Shown one piece after another: positions 30,525 through 41,503 of a stretch of 64,000 bases of DNA; positions within the stretch are counted from its first letter, which is position 1; each line of letters starts with the position of its first letter. The notes beneath the pieces were generated by a model. That model was not told the DNA's origin, searched no databases, and saw only the letters and a list, made by a program, of their open reading frames with translations. Source of the DNA: Phialocephala subalpina (Eukaryota; Ascomycota; Leotiomycetes; Helotiales; Mollisiaceae); the NCBI GenBank assembly GCA_900073065.1, contig FJOG01000033.1, positions 261,649-325,648 of the forward strand, in the 5' to 3' direction. The position numbers and the translations under genes are program-made.

Positions 30525-32428
30525 TTATCGCTGCTTGCCATCAAAATGATCACTCATCTCCTCAGCAGCCGTCACCGCCATTAACCGCCGCAAATAATTC
30601 TTCCGCAACCTAATATACGACAAACCCGCAATCATCACCGTTCCCCCCAGCGCCAGCGAACTCCAATTCATCGTATTCGGCGTAGGATTTGGCACCGAGG
30701 GAAACGTAGAAGCCACGAGATACACAATCAAGACCGCAATCGCGATCCCATTGATGATGTTGCCGCCCACTTTACCAAGGTAGAAGGGGGGCGGTTTTGT
30801 CAGGTTGCCGTAGACGCTTCCGAAGTTGCGGTTGTGGATGCGGCTGGCGATACAGATGATGTACGAGACGATGAGGCCGACATTGCCGATGGTTTGGATG
30901 TTGAGGAAGGCCGCGTTGGATCCAAGCGGGATAATAGCGAGGCAGCAGCCGATACAGAGGGTGAGGAGGACGGCGTTAAGGGGAACGTGGCGGTTTGGTG
31001 AGACCTGGTGGCGGTTTTGTCAGTCTTGTTGTGGAGTACGGATGATCTGATGCGCACCACGATCGCTTTGGGGACTTACTTTGCAGATCCAGCTAGAGAA
31101 GGGTAGGCCTCCGTCGCGCGCAAAGGCATAAAGCTGGCGCGACGAGGTGGTGTTCGTGTTCACGGCTGCAAAGAGGAAGAAGAATGCGACGATGGCTATC
31201 ATAGTAATGGTCGCGCCCTTGGATTCGGTTGCGTTCCAAATTACCTGGATCCATGGCTCGCGTGTGGAAGTGGCGAGGACGGACTGAACGTCACCGATGA
31301 CAAACATGAATACTAGCAGCATGATAAAGCCAATGGCATAGTTCACCACGGCGTAGCTTAGCATGGCCCTAGGCAGGTTTCTCGATGCGTCCCTCATCTC
31401 CTCGGCAAGATGGACGGCGGAGTCGGATCCGAGCAGTGTGATGACGGGTCCGTTAATTGCGACAAAACATGCGGTCCCAATGCTGTTCCATCCCGAGTCG
31501 TTCTCAAAATGGGTAAAGACTTCTTTTGCGCTGGACCGCGGGCCCATAACCAATAGGACGACAAGGAAAGCCAGAAAAGCGAGCATATAAAATGAACAGA
31601 CGGCGCCTTCGATGCCGGGTAATCTCCTCGCAAGAAAAGTGTTAAATAAAGGGGCAAAGGCACACAGTAGGATGGTAAGAAGGACGGTTTGGTATGCCTG
31701 GGGAATATAGGTCCCCGACGCAACCGCCCCGAGACCTTGGAGCGTCGTAGCTCCAACATTGGCAGCTCCAGGTACGTAGCTTTGCCATCCCAGGGCACAC
31801 ATCCAACCTGTCCAAGTCAGCGATAGACTTGCTCTGCGCACACAAAAAGGATGGCTGGAATGCAGCTCTCACCGACGGCATAGCTAGCTTGCTTTCGCCA
31901 TTTCTCTGGGGCAAAGACTGAAACCCAATAATATTGGCCGCCGGCTGTAGGCTCGCTGGTCATGTTCTCAGCATCACTATTGCACCAGAACTAGTGGCTC
32001 AACGAGCACTTACATGGAGGCCATCTCGGCCATAGAGAGCACGACTGTGAGCATTGTAACGCACACGCCCAGGAAGACCCAAATATTGCCGGCAGGGCCG
32101 CCATTGGCGAGTGAGGAGGCGCCGGTACTGTATTCAGCATTAGCGAGCGATCACGAATTCGAATTCGGTGGCGCCAGGGCTGGGGGAACATACATCATGG
32201 CAAGCGGCCATGTCATGGCCACGATCACGGCATAACCCACGAGCGTGGCAATAGAGTAGACGCGCTAGCAACGGTCAGTGAGGCTGCTAATCACAGGATA
32301 ATGCTCTCTGTGGGCGGGCTTACGTTCAATTCTTGCACCCTGCCCATGCGCCTCATGTCACTGCTGTCGACCTCGGTGCCTGCAACAGGCGCAGGAATAG
32401 GATGCGGGCCAGTAGAAACACTCTCCAT
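30525..32428 (-). CDS. APC-family amino-acid / GABA / choline-type permease
   Basis: Six exons, 32428-32324, 32264-32194, 32127-32014, 31955-31873, 31807-31080 and 31004-30525, with canonical introns of 58-75 bp and consistent phases, give 526 residues. The protein has the 12-helix layout of the amino acid-choline transporter (ACT) branch of the APC superfamily: a short hydrophilic N-terminus, a first helix with SIATLVGYAVIVAMTWPLA, then SMAEMASIEPTAGGQYYWVS, a marker of this branch, and EEMRDASRNLPRAM in the middle. Members import GABA, choline, polyamines or amino acids across the plasma membrane. The substrate cannot be read here. It is divergent from a Zn2Cys6 regulator 1.38 kb away, which may control it (inference). 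Confidence 0.88.
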
Positions 32429-33811
32429 GTCGGATCCTATGATTGAGTACAGAACACAGCAACGAGTAGAGCAAGTCCAAGGACGAAGAAGAGATAACAG
32501 AGAACGGACAATGTAAAATCCAAAGGTTGTAAGCTTGACTGAGTAAATCTGGGGGAGAAGGCTTACCACTACTTAAAATGCATGCGCAGTGCAGAGCAAG
32601 TGGGGGGCACTTATCGTTACCACTCCCTTGGAAGGACAGGTTGGTAGCGGGGAACGATTACCGTGCTGCCGTGGTGACTACGGGCAATACAAGCCACTGC
32701 ATAGAAGTTGCTTCCCCGAAGCAGTTCCTCGAGAGTCCTCGGCGCCTTTTTAGTGGCCAATGTAACGAAGCAGTTGTCGAAATTGTTGCTTCTGGAGTAA
32801 ATTAGCCAGACGCCGGAACGGTCCGCCTTTGGCGGCCAGAACCAAAACCTCCAATAGGGAGTTGTCGACGAGTATTGTTCTCCACTCTGCTCCGACCCCG
32901 CACTCTATCAACCCCCACATTCTATTCTTAGCGAATGACATATCAGCAACTCTCTCTTTGTTCTCTTAAAATTACTTATAATGGGTAGGGATACGAAAAG
33001 GGTGACCCCAAGATGACTAAGACCCACCCCTGTGTACTGCCCACACTTTAAAATCTCATATGACTCGGGCGTCGAGCAGCAAGCTGACCCACTCAAGGGG
33101 TGTCATGGTTGGTACCGTTCACTTAAGGCATCATGCAAGACATGTCAGGCATAAAAGTTTTGAATAACCTGGCGGCTTTTGTTCTAACCCCAATAATTTC
33201 TGTGTAGGCTAGTACTATGGTACTTTCATGGTATACTATTCACAAGGCCTGGTTTGTACCATAACATTTCAAGGCCCACTGTAAGGTACCCTCTGGAATG
33301 GTACCGTAGTTTACTAAGTTTTATGAGGAATGGGCTCAGTTACAAATCCCTGTAGGGCTGTTTGCCCCTGTTAATCCGGGCTAATTTCGTACGCTCCGGT
33401 AGTTAGTTACTCTACTGAATGGGCATGACAGGCCCTGGTCCCGTCAGAACTAATGCAGTCAGCACTAACTAGGCAGCAAATAAGAAGCATGTCCGACTAT
33501 GAATGGCGAGATCAAATGACTTGGCAATGCGATACTTTTTCTTTTTTTTGGGATTATCGTTTCGATTGTGCATTCTCCACGCGACGATTAACGATCTTTC
33601 ACTACCCTTCGCCCACCATCGTAATTAGATTCTAAGAAGATATTAAGGTCTGGAACCCTTCTGACATTCGATACTTGGATTAATAATCCTACCCTTGTAT
33701 GATCCTCTATATCTCTTGAATCTCCGAATGGAGTTCGAAATTTGAAAAAATTTCTAATTCGATTCCGACTGTAGCACCCCGCATTTCAGCATTAATCCCG
33801 AAGCCTCGAGA
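32429..33811. other. Divergent promoter region with GGTACC-rich stretch
   Basis: Spacer between the permease and the divergent Zn2Cys6 gene. Around 33110-33310 several GGTACC/ATGGTAC words recur on both strands (for example 33114 and 33300), giving local inverted-repeat structure. No gene recognised. Confidence 0.4.
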
Positions 33812-35521
33812 ATGGAGACTGCCTTAATTGCCACGTCTCGGCGGAAGAGACAAAGCCATATGAAAGTGAAAACAGGTTGTGTTACGTGCAAGTAAAGATC
33901 TCACATGCGAAACAAGTTAAACGAACACCGCTCTGATCCCCTGATTAGAACCCGTCGAGTCAAGTGCGGCGAGGAGAAGCCAACATGCCTCCGATGTATC
34001 AAATTCGGCATACCTTGTGATGGCTACAGAACCTCGTCAGATATCGATTTCCCACACGGTATCCCACAACCGAAACGTTATTTACTCCCAAAATCTCAAA
34101 GACCTCAGTTGACCATCCCGTCATCATCGCGATTTGGAAGCGAACAAGAAAGCAGATATTTCGAAGTCTTTTGCTTAAAGACTGCCTTCGAGATCTTTCC
34201 TAGTTTTGAGAAAGCGAGATTACGGCGGATATTCCTGCAAGCAGCCGAGTCTGAGCCTTCGATTCGGCATGCTGTTATTGCATTGGGAGCGCTGGACCAG
34301 ACCTCTCAAGCTGCACAGAATCAGAAACTTGAGTTGCTATCATGTGGTAGTTGCGTCGATGACGCAAATCAACACTATCGCAACTCTGTGAAAGCGTATA
34401 CCAAGGCGATTAAGCATATGCAGGCCGCAGTTTCCCTACACAAACAGGACCTAAGGACGACCTTGTTGACATGTCTCGTCATACTTTCCTTTGAAGGGTG
34501 GAAAGGGAATCACAACTTGGCAGTCCAGCAAATCAGAACTGGGACGGGCTTACTAAAGGAGTGGAAAGAAGGTTACAAGAACCCGACGAAGCTAGCATTC
34601 CAATCGCCAGCACCCGATGTCGTGGAGGACGTTTTAATACACGTATTCGCTCGCCTGTCCGTCCAATTGGTTTCGTCCGCGGCTGAACGATCTCCTGGGT
34701 CTTATTCAAAATTGGATACCTGTGGCTGGGACTTGGTTGATAACATGCCTAGGGTGTTTGGGACACTCGAGGAAGCCGAAAACTTTCAAAATGTGATCGT
34801 TAGGCTTCTGGTACAATTTCTGTCCAAAGGTCAACCGCCAATTCCAAGAATTGGCACTTCCGTGCGAACATACCCCGTCAATGTCTTTTGGGAAATAATG
34901 TCCTTGGATGTTGCTCGCGAACAAGAGACTCTTCTGCAAATTATGGTTCGATGGCTTGATGCTTTTGCTGCTTTGAAGAATCATATCGACAAAAAAGACC
35001 GTGAAGTCAAAGAAACCTCAATAACGCTCGAATTGCAGATGAAAGCTGCCTATATCTCTGCAGTCACTGCATGCGTGAAAGACGAGACAGCCTTTGACTC
35101 TTTCAATGGCTTCTACAATGACATTGTTAGTCTTTCAGATGCTCTATTGAATGACTTACAACCACATACTACGGCGAACATCCCCCTGTTCTGTATTGAC
35201 ACCAGAGTCGTGGCTACCCTCTGGTCTGTTGGCCACAAATGTCGAGAAAAGTCCATTCGACAAAGGGCTATTTTACTGCTTCTGGACTTCCCACGGAGAG
35301 AGGGAGTATGGGAGAGCGGACTAGCTGGAAGGACTATAGAATGCGTTATGAATTTTGAGGAAGAATATATGGAATCTGGATACATTCCAGGGTGGGCTAG
35401 GATACGGTATACAACGTTTCAACCGGATTTAGAGCGGCGTACCGCAGTTGTGGAGTGTCAACAGCGCACTTCGGAATGGTCTGAAACACTTGTAACAAGA
35501 CGGAAGATCGTTTCTTGGTGA
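33812..35521 (+). CDS. Zn2Cys6 fungal transcription factor
   Basis: Exons 33812-33891 and 33949-35521 are joined by a 57-bp intron (GTAAAG donor, CTGATTAG acceptor) that falls inside the zinc cluster, giving 550 residues. The binuclear cluster uses Cys 23, 26, 33, 40, 43 and 50 with the classic spacing C-x2-C-x6-C-x6-C-x2-C-x6-C. Without the intron the first two cysteines would be lost, so splicing is well supported. The remainder matches the fungal-specific C-terminal region of the DUF3468-type regulators (LLTCLVILSFEGWKGN near 200, HIQRAI-like helices, a conserved C-terminal WESGLAGRTIE segment). It binds DNA in the nucleus and probably regulates the divergent permease or a small local gene set (inference). 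Confidence 0.88.
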
Positions 35522-35915
35522 TTATGTGGCTAAGCTCGGCCACATCGTTCCAGAGTGAAAAATACTAAAGTCACGGTGGAATGGCTGGAAGAGTAGACTA
35601 GTACAGTATATTCCGAGAAGCCTGATGTTACAACCCAGAAGAACAGTGCTTGCGTGAGTGATTCCCCCTGAAATTGGAACAAATACTCGTACTTCTACTC
35701 AGATCGATGATGATGATGATGACGACGGTGTTGTTGATTCCATCTAGAGGCGCTGAGCTAAAGTGTGGTATGGTACTCGTCAATAATAATTATTCATGAA
35801 TAATACTATGATAGTCATCAGTATTTATCAGTACCATAGCGTGATGGTTACTATTATGGCAGTCATAAATAATTCTTGATCAATGATAATTACAGGGCTT
35901 AAACTACTAAATCAG
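35522..35915. other. Intergenic: GAT microsatellite and imperfect inverted repeat
   Basis: A short ATG/GAT microsatellite lies at about 35705-35722. From about 35770 to 35895 the sequence is AT-rich with a palindrome (ATTATTCATGAATAAT near 35787) and imperfectly complementary arms around TAGTCATCAG and GCAGTCATAAATAAT. It could be a decayed hairpin element. No gene. Confidence 0.4.
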
Positions 35916-36350
35916 TCAATGCCTAGCTCGCTCCAATTCTCTGCCCCTATTCCCAGTCGACGGCCATGTTGACAACAGTTTGCGTCTTGCATCAGTGAGG
36001 CCACGGCCATAGCTGCTGGCAGAGCCAGTGTAGAGATGGCATTCGCTTCCCAGATAAACTGACTTCCTCTTCGGCTTCCAGACCAAACCATAGATACCAG
36101 CAGCTGTCGTGTCAGACCATTCCAAAGACTCTAGCTCCGCAATAGTAGGTGCTTGGCGCGACACCAGTATCGATTTGAAGGGCTTTGGAGTGTGTTCTTT
36201 CATCTGGGAAAGCCACAGCTCTGGCTTCGTATTCGATAGCGTCAAATCCCACTTCCGGGTCCTCGGAAACGTCATCAGCCCTTCCCATATCTTCAGAAAT
36301 CGAGAGTCAAATATGGCATCGTTGTGTCCCGGGGGAAGGTAGTATTGCAC
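35916..36350 (-). CDS. GIY-YIG-like domain fragment, hypothetical
   Basis: A frame of 144 residues. The C-terminal half contains AGIYGLVWKPKRKSVYLGS and then LYTGSASSYGRGLTDARRK, which fits the GIY...YxG opening of the GIY-YIG nuclease fold, with Arg in the expected following helix. The N-terminal half (RTRKWDLTLSNTKPELW) is a feature I associate with uncharacterised fungal relatives carrying such domains. The catalytic Glu region typical of complete nucleases is not visible, and the protein is short, so it is probably a fragment of a longer gene. Frames upstream to 36676 cannot be joined with a valid intron. GIY-YIG domains cut DNA in mobile introns and repair proteins; activity here is doubtful. 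Confidence 0.45.
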   Translation of the reverse strand: MQYYLPPGHNDAIFDSRFLKIWEGLMTFPRTRKWDLTLSNTKPELWLSQMKEHTPKPFKSILVSRQAPTIAELESLEWSDTTAAGIYGLVWKPKRKSVYLGSECHLYTGSASSYGRGLTDARRKLLSTWPSTGNRGRELERARH

Positions 36351-37066
36351 CTTGCTTAAAGTATTAGTACTTCTTCGTATCTTTTGACAGGTTCGAGGAA
36401 TGAATGCATTGACTGAACTAATGAGCGTCGTATGGGCAGATCTCCATATAAATACAGTCCAGTCCTAGTCATGTGCCTCGCACATGACTCATTATTACAT
36501 GACTCATTCCACACAACCTCTAGGCTTCCACACTCCTTCAACAGTATCAACTGATCAGATTCTCTCATACCTGTCTGTTCTCTATTGCTTGGTTGATAGC
36601 TGTACCAATTGCCCTTCCTATAGCAGCTGTCCCAGGCATAGACGTGCGACGTACCGCATGACTTAAAGGATGCCAACCATAGGAGGAGCCAACCTCGTCA
36701 GTACTTGCATTGTATCCGGCAGGATTCTTCAGTGGTACGTGTATGATGCTCCAAATGCTAGAGAAGGACTCGAGAGCATTGATGAGATATATATATGGGC
36801 GAGCCGTATAAGTACGAACGCTTGTGCAGGCTTGCTTTGGTCCCTACGGAGGCTAGGGGTCTATAAACACAACTTTCTGTCTATAACTATTAACTATAAG
36901 TTAATTAATATAGAAATAAATCTATATTTGACTTTTTAATTTCGGCAAATTATCGAGATAAGCTCGACAAATCAGGAAAAAGTGCTCGAGTAGAGGATTA
37001 AGTGGGTCCCAAACGCGTCTAATAAGGGGTTTGTTTACGTGGTCTATGCTTTCCCTCAACAAGTGC
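36351..37066. other. No supported gene
   Basis: Frames upstream of the GIY-YIG-like fragment give no family match. Around 36880-36945 composition turns AT-rich. No RNA gene seen. Confidence 0.35.
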
Positions 37067-37252
37067 ATCAATTGCACTCCCATCATCAACTGCACTTTTA
37101 TTATCAACTGCACTCCTATCAATTGCACTCCTATTAACTGCACTCTTATCAACTGCACTCTCATCAACTGCACTCCCATCAACTGCACTCCCATTAACTG
37201 CTCCTTGGATTGGACCTCTGGCACTGGACCTCTGGCACTGGACTGCTGGCAC
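37067..37252. repeat. 15-bp minisatellite plus 14-bp triplicate
   Basis: From 37067 to about 37203 there are about nine units of ATCAACTGCACTCCC, mostly 15 bp with two 18-bp variants that begin with an extra ATC or ATT. Because all units are multiples of three, long frames stay open on both strands. Immediately after, TGGACCTCTGGCAC repeats three times (37211-37252) with 14-bp spacing. No gene is called from these open frames, since they are explained by the repeat. Confidence 0.85.
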
Positions 37253-37879
37253 TAGCACTGGCATTAGAGGTACGCGTTACTCCCTCTTTAAAACTCTGTC
37301 TAATTTTGAAGTCTTATAGAACGATCGAACGAACTTATCGAGCCAAGGAAACTTATAATCGAGGAAGTAAATAAATAAGAAGGCAAGCAGAGAAAGAAAA
37401 GAAGTAAGCAGAGAAGAAAAGGAGGCAGAGAAGGAAAGGAGGCAAGCATATATACGAGAGTTAGATCTGGGAATGGTGGCATATTTAGGTGTTAGTAGAT
37501 AAGCAAAAGAATAGGGGGCATTCTAGAATAGATCAGTTGATAAATATAGAATGGAATATGCGTCAAAATCTCGATTATAAAGTGCACAGTTTGTTACGGC
37601 ATTATAGACTTTTTTATGGAGTTGCTGTCTATATTATATGGAGTAGTTTTCTATATATTATAGATTTTGAGTCTATAAATTATAGACTAGGAATTGATAA
37701 ATTTATCGACTTTTTGTATGATTTTATGGACTCGATGTTACCGTAGGGGAACCCCCTGAAAGTTCGCTTACGAAACCGAGGAAAAAGTGGAAAGAACAAC
37801 ACGATCAACAAGGGAGCTCGTCTCAATGAGTCATGCGAATCTGGACAATGTTATTGCATATGAAGTTGTTTGTGTGTAT
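37253..37879. other. No recognised gene
   Basis: A purine-rich stretch (37375-37450), then AT-rich sequence. No family signal, RNA or inverted repeat identified. Confidence 0.35.
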
Positions 37880-38379
37880 CACTCAAGTGGTTATCCCAAT
37901 TGGTGCAGCACAGTTGTTGCCAACGATCCCGAGCCGATAAACGGCGTGAAGTCGGAGAAATGCATGCAAGAAAGAAGAGCATTATCTATAAGCAATTACA
38001 TATGAGAGATAGGTACATCGGAGAATCGAAGTTAGCAAAACGGACAGCGCAGCTTGCTAACAACATGGTATATTTGAACCTGACAACGTGCAATCCATCC
38101 CAGCAATATCATCCAACATCCGCAACCCACACTCAAGTGGTTATCCCAATTGGTGCAGCACAGTTGTTGCCAACGATCCCGAGCCGATAAACGGCGTGAA
38201 GTCGGAGAAATGCATGCAAGAAAGAAGAGCATTATCTATAAGCAATTACATATGAGAGATAGGTACATCGGAGAATCGAAGTTAGCAAAACGGACAGCGC
38301 AGCTTGCTAACAACATGGTATATTTGAACCTGACAACGTGCAATCCATCCCAGCAATATCATCCAACATCCGCAACCCA
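37880..38379. repeat. Perfect 250-bp tandem duplication
   Basis: Positions 37880-38129 and 38130-38379 match base for base by eye, beginning CACTCAAGTGG and ending CGCAACCCA. The period is exactly 250 bp. The unit has no open frame of its own that matches a family and no terminal inverted repeats. The right-hand copy forms the last 98 bp of the tubby-like gene. Identity implies a recent event or gene conversion, or an assembly duplication. Confidence 0.9.
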
Positions 38380-38827
38380 TCAATGCCCAGATGTTGGCCG
38401 AAAACTTCGCGACTGGCAACTGATTCTCATCCATACAGATGAAGTCCCAGGTTTTGAAGTCGCAGTCACTCGTCCATATGAGGGGAACAGGTTCCTTGGT
38501 ACCAGAGAAGGTAGGTGACAGGTGCATGTACGATGTTTTGAAACGCTTCATGGCTTTGAGGGTGATATGTTGACCTCGAATATCACAGTCCGCATTGATG
38601 GAGATTGGGTGGAGCGTGCCCGTACCAAATGTTGAATTGTCTACTCCCGATTTGAAGACGAGGTGCGGGCTGAAGGTCTTGTAATCGACGATATAGACTG
38701 GTTTCGAATTTGGGTCGTCTTTCTCAGTGATAAGGGATTTGAATTTCTTCCAGGAGAAGTCAACTTGTAGCGTGCGACCCGGTGCCAAGTCTCCGGGTTG
38801 TTGGATGGCCTGAGTGGTTGATGCCAT
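38282..38827 (-). CDS. Tubby-like fungal protein with replaced C-terminus
   Basis: The frame starts MASTTQAIQQPGDL (an ATG at 38833 adds two residues) and runs 181 residues. The central part, VDYKTFSPHLVFKSG, GTGTLHPISINADCDIRG, LKAMKRFKTSYMHLSP and SDCDFKTWDFICMDE, matches a widespread fungal family with an apparent LURP/tubby-like beta barrel (the fold is inference). In the family the barrel continues after AKFSANIWAL; here, right after that point, the 250-bp tandem unit begins and contributes 31 unrelated residues rich in Cys and Trp to the stop. The gene was therefore cut in its 3' third, losing the final strands and helix. It may be non-functional or may encode a shortened protein. Confidence 0.6.
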   Translation of the reverse strand: MASTTQAIQQPGDLAPGRTLQVDFSWKKFKSLITEKDDPNSKPVYIVDYKTFSPHLVFKSGVDNSTFGTGTLHPISINADCDIRGQHITLKAMKRFKTSYMHLSPTFSGTKEPVPLIWTSDCDFKTWDFICMDENQLPVAKFSANIWALMGCGCWMILLGWIARCQVQIYHVVSKLRCPFC

Positions 38828-38833
38828 GTTCAT

Positions 38834-39307
38834 TCGTGACTTGAAGATTGATTTTTGCAACGAATATCTTTCTGCCTGATGCAAACTTGGCATACTTATA
38901 TCTTGTCCGTCATGAATCTTGATCAGCAAAACGTGACAGCGGGTCAAAGTAAGCCTCGTGGGGCATAATTAAAGGGGTGTAAGCGAGGCTGTGCCTTTTC
39001 GCTGGGCTGGGTAACCTTACGAGATTTAGGTCCAACGAGAACGTGCAGCGATTGGCTGTGTCACGGATCGCCGCCAAATCCTGCAGTCTATTCCGTATTA
39101 GGCTCGATGTGCCGCTCGATCTAAGTCAGCCATTCTTGGCCTGTTCTTAGAAACTTCTAACGTCATGAGACATCAATATATGGCCGTTGGTGGCTGGTAT
39201 GTCGACCCGATAGTCCGAAATTGAAAACGACACTGGAGTGTTGGTCCTCAACCACATTGAGACGTATTTATACTCTTCGTCCAAATCGAGAAAAACGCAG
39301 CGCAACA
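38834..39307. other. Divergent promoter region
   Basis: Spacer between the tubby-like gene (minus) and the second Zn2Cys6 gene (plus). No gene or distinctive site recognised. Confidence 0.4.
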
Positions 39308-40878
39308 ATGCCAGGAGTCCCATCCGGTCGAGGCTGCGAAGCTTGTCGGAAACAGAAAAAGAGGGTCAGTTGGTCCCATAATTACATGCAGCTAAAGAAA
39401 CCTCCTAATGATGCAAAAGTGCGATCAAGGAAAACCGGCGTGCTTGCGGTGCACCCGTCTGGGAATCCCGTGCGTTGGCTCCGGCAAGCAGAGATTCAAG
39501 TTCGTGGAACAGCAATCGATCGCAGCCAAACCCATCAGCCCTACTCAGGCAACTCATGAGGTTCAAGTTTTGACCATCGATGGGATATCAATAGTGCCAT
39601 GCAATCAAACCATGATGATGGCGGGTGCTTTGTGCTCCGCACTTGAAGTGAAAGATGTTCGATATGATCTGAGCGTCTACGGAGAATTTCTCCAACACAT
39701 CCCAAAGCGGCTCGGGACGAACAAGGCTCTTGATGCGGCAGCAAAAGCTCTGACGACCTCCTTTGCCTCTGTCCCATCGCAAAAGAGATCTGTGGAGGGG
39801 TATGAAACTTACGTGCAGGGGTTGCAAGCCCTGAGAGTTTGTTTAGGTGACCCGAAACAGGTCGGCTCGCCAGATATTTTATGTGCTATTTACCTGATGA
39901 TGCTTTGTCAGGTAAGTCAAATTTCGAACAAGTCACGTTGCTTAGCTGATGTATCTCTAGGGCTGGATAGGGCAGCGTGACGATTGCACTGGGCATGGAG
40001 AAGCGTTGGCTTATTTATTGAACGTTGCATCATCTCAGACATGGGAAGGTGGTACTTTCGAGGCCGAGCTGATTGTCACTTTGTGCGTCCCTGTGGTATG
40101 AACATCCACTTATTAGTTCTTGAAGCCCAACTAATGAATGTTGCAGATTGTCGAAAGCATCGGGAACCCTAGGATCAATTTACAACCGTGGCTCACCAAG
40201 CTGACCGAAACTCATGACTCGAGCATTAACATGGAAAGTATAAAGTTGCGTAATCTTGCCAAACTTCCGCAATTCATCAACAATCCCGAAGCGAATCTAC
40301 TGGAGATCACATACGCCTATCAGCGACTAGGAATCGACGTTCCCAATGTACGGAAACATTTATCGATCATCGCTGCTCAAGGCGAACCACTCAGAAAGAT
40401 TCATGCTCGGTATCAAACTGTATACAGCATTCTTCTCGCTTATGCTATTCTGATGAACACCATACTTCGTTCATTTGGGGCTGGTAACATTGCCATGGTT
40501 CAAGAATCTGCAGCTATGGTTGACGAGATGATTACTCTTGCAGAAGATGCATCACAATACCGACCGCTAGGGGCCAGCGGCGTCCCACTGTTCCTTGTCA
40601 CGGCTTTGGTTTCGACAAAGGACGCACACAAGAGAGCTAGAATTGAAGAGATCTTAGCAGAGTATCAGACCGATTTTGCTATTGCAAGCTGGATGGATAT
40701 TGCCGCCTGGTTAGATGCTAAATTGCACAATCGTGGTCTCTTGAAGTTGACACCACCTTCCAATGATATGGACAAGACACGTGGTTTCACAGCATCAGCA
40801 TCACTCGTAGATGACTTGGAAACCTCCTCAGGAGAGCCAGTTGAGCCCAGTGCAGTTGCGGTGTGCTGCGTAATGTAG
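39308..40878 (+). CDS. Zn2Cys6 fungal transcription factor
   Basis: Four exons, 39308-39364, 39420-39911, 39961-40095 and 40147-40878, with introns of 55, 49 and 51 bp and consistent phase, give 471 residues. The first intron (GTCAGT donor) splits the zinc cluster; after splicing Cys 10, 13, 20, 27, 30 and 37 show the C-x2-C-x6-C-x6-C-x2-C-x6-C spacing. The rest is the usual fungal-specific helical region with conserved KHLSIIAAQGEPLRKIHARY in the middle. The C-terminus is short and ends VAVCCVM, a CaaX-like ending (Cys-Cys-Val-Met) that could be coincidence. It lies beside a broken beta-lactamase-like gene and 2.2 kb from the ABCC transporter 3' end, so a role in the neighbouring metabolite locus is possible (inference). 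Confidence 0.85.
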
Positions 40879-41503
40879 AATCGGAGATTGGGAGACTACA
40901 GGTGCATTGGCGATGGTAGATCCGGGATGGACCTTATTAGCTTCATGCGAAAATTGAAACTTTGTCTCTTAAAGGGAGGGTATTTGGGACCTAGCGTTCG
41001 CCAATTCAAGATCGCCCTCAATACATCTTGTATATTCTCAGTATTCAGGACACTTCGATATCAATGGCATTCTATGACGATGTGCAGCTTGCTTGTCAGT
41101 CGCATCTACACCACACTCGGAGCGCTCTATGGAGCCATATTGGGAAAGGTGCAGGAATGCTCGTCACCTCAACTTAACCTTGCGTCCTACCACAACTACA
41201 TAATCTTCCTCCTACCAGATCTGAAGCACTTACTGGTGCCTAACAGCTTTAAGCCTCGGCGGAGCGGCATTTGTTTTTAAGATTGGCAATGCCTCCCGCT
41301 GTCATCTAAACACTCACGTGGATGCGGTCCATATTTGACGATGCTGATCTCTGGTGCCTGTCGAGGCTGAAGGAAGGCTAGACGTCATGCTAAAGACCGA
41401 TTCAATCTTAAATGTTTGCGTGGAGATATAATTAATGCTGAATCTCTTCTCTGTAGGTGAAGTAAATTTGTATCATCCACAAAACGATTCCTCAACCTTC
41501 AGG
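40879..41503. other. Intergenic
   Basis: 3' flank of the regulator and 5' flank of the beta-lactamase-like remnant. A 130-codon plus frame at 40888-41280 has no family signal. Confidence 0.4.

Noticed and set aside
36922..37264. Three overlapping repeat-peptide frames
   Set aside because: They stay open only because the minisatellite units are multiples of three bases; nothing outside the repeat looks coding.
37870..38518. Two plus-strand frames across the 250-bp duplication
   Set aside because: They are copies of the same noncoding unit and antisense to the tubby-like gene.
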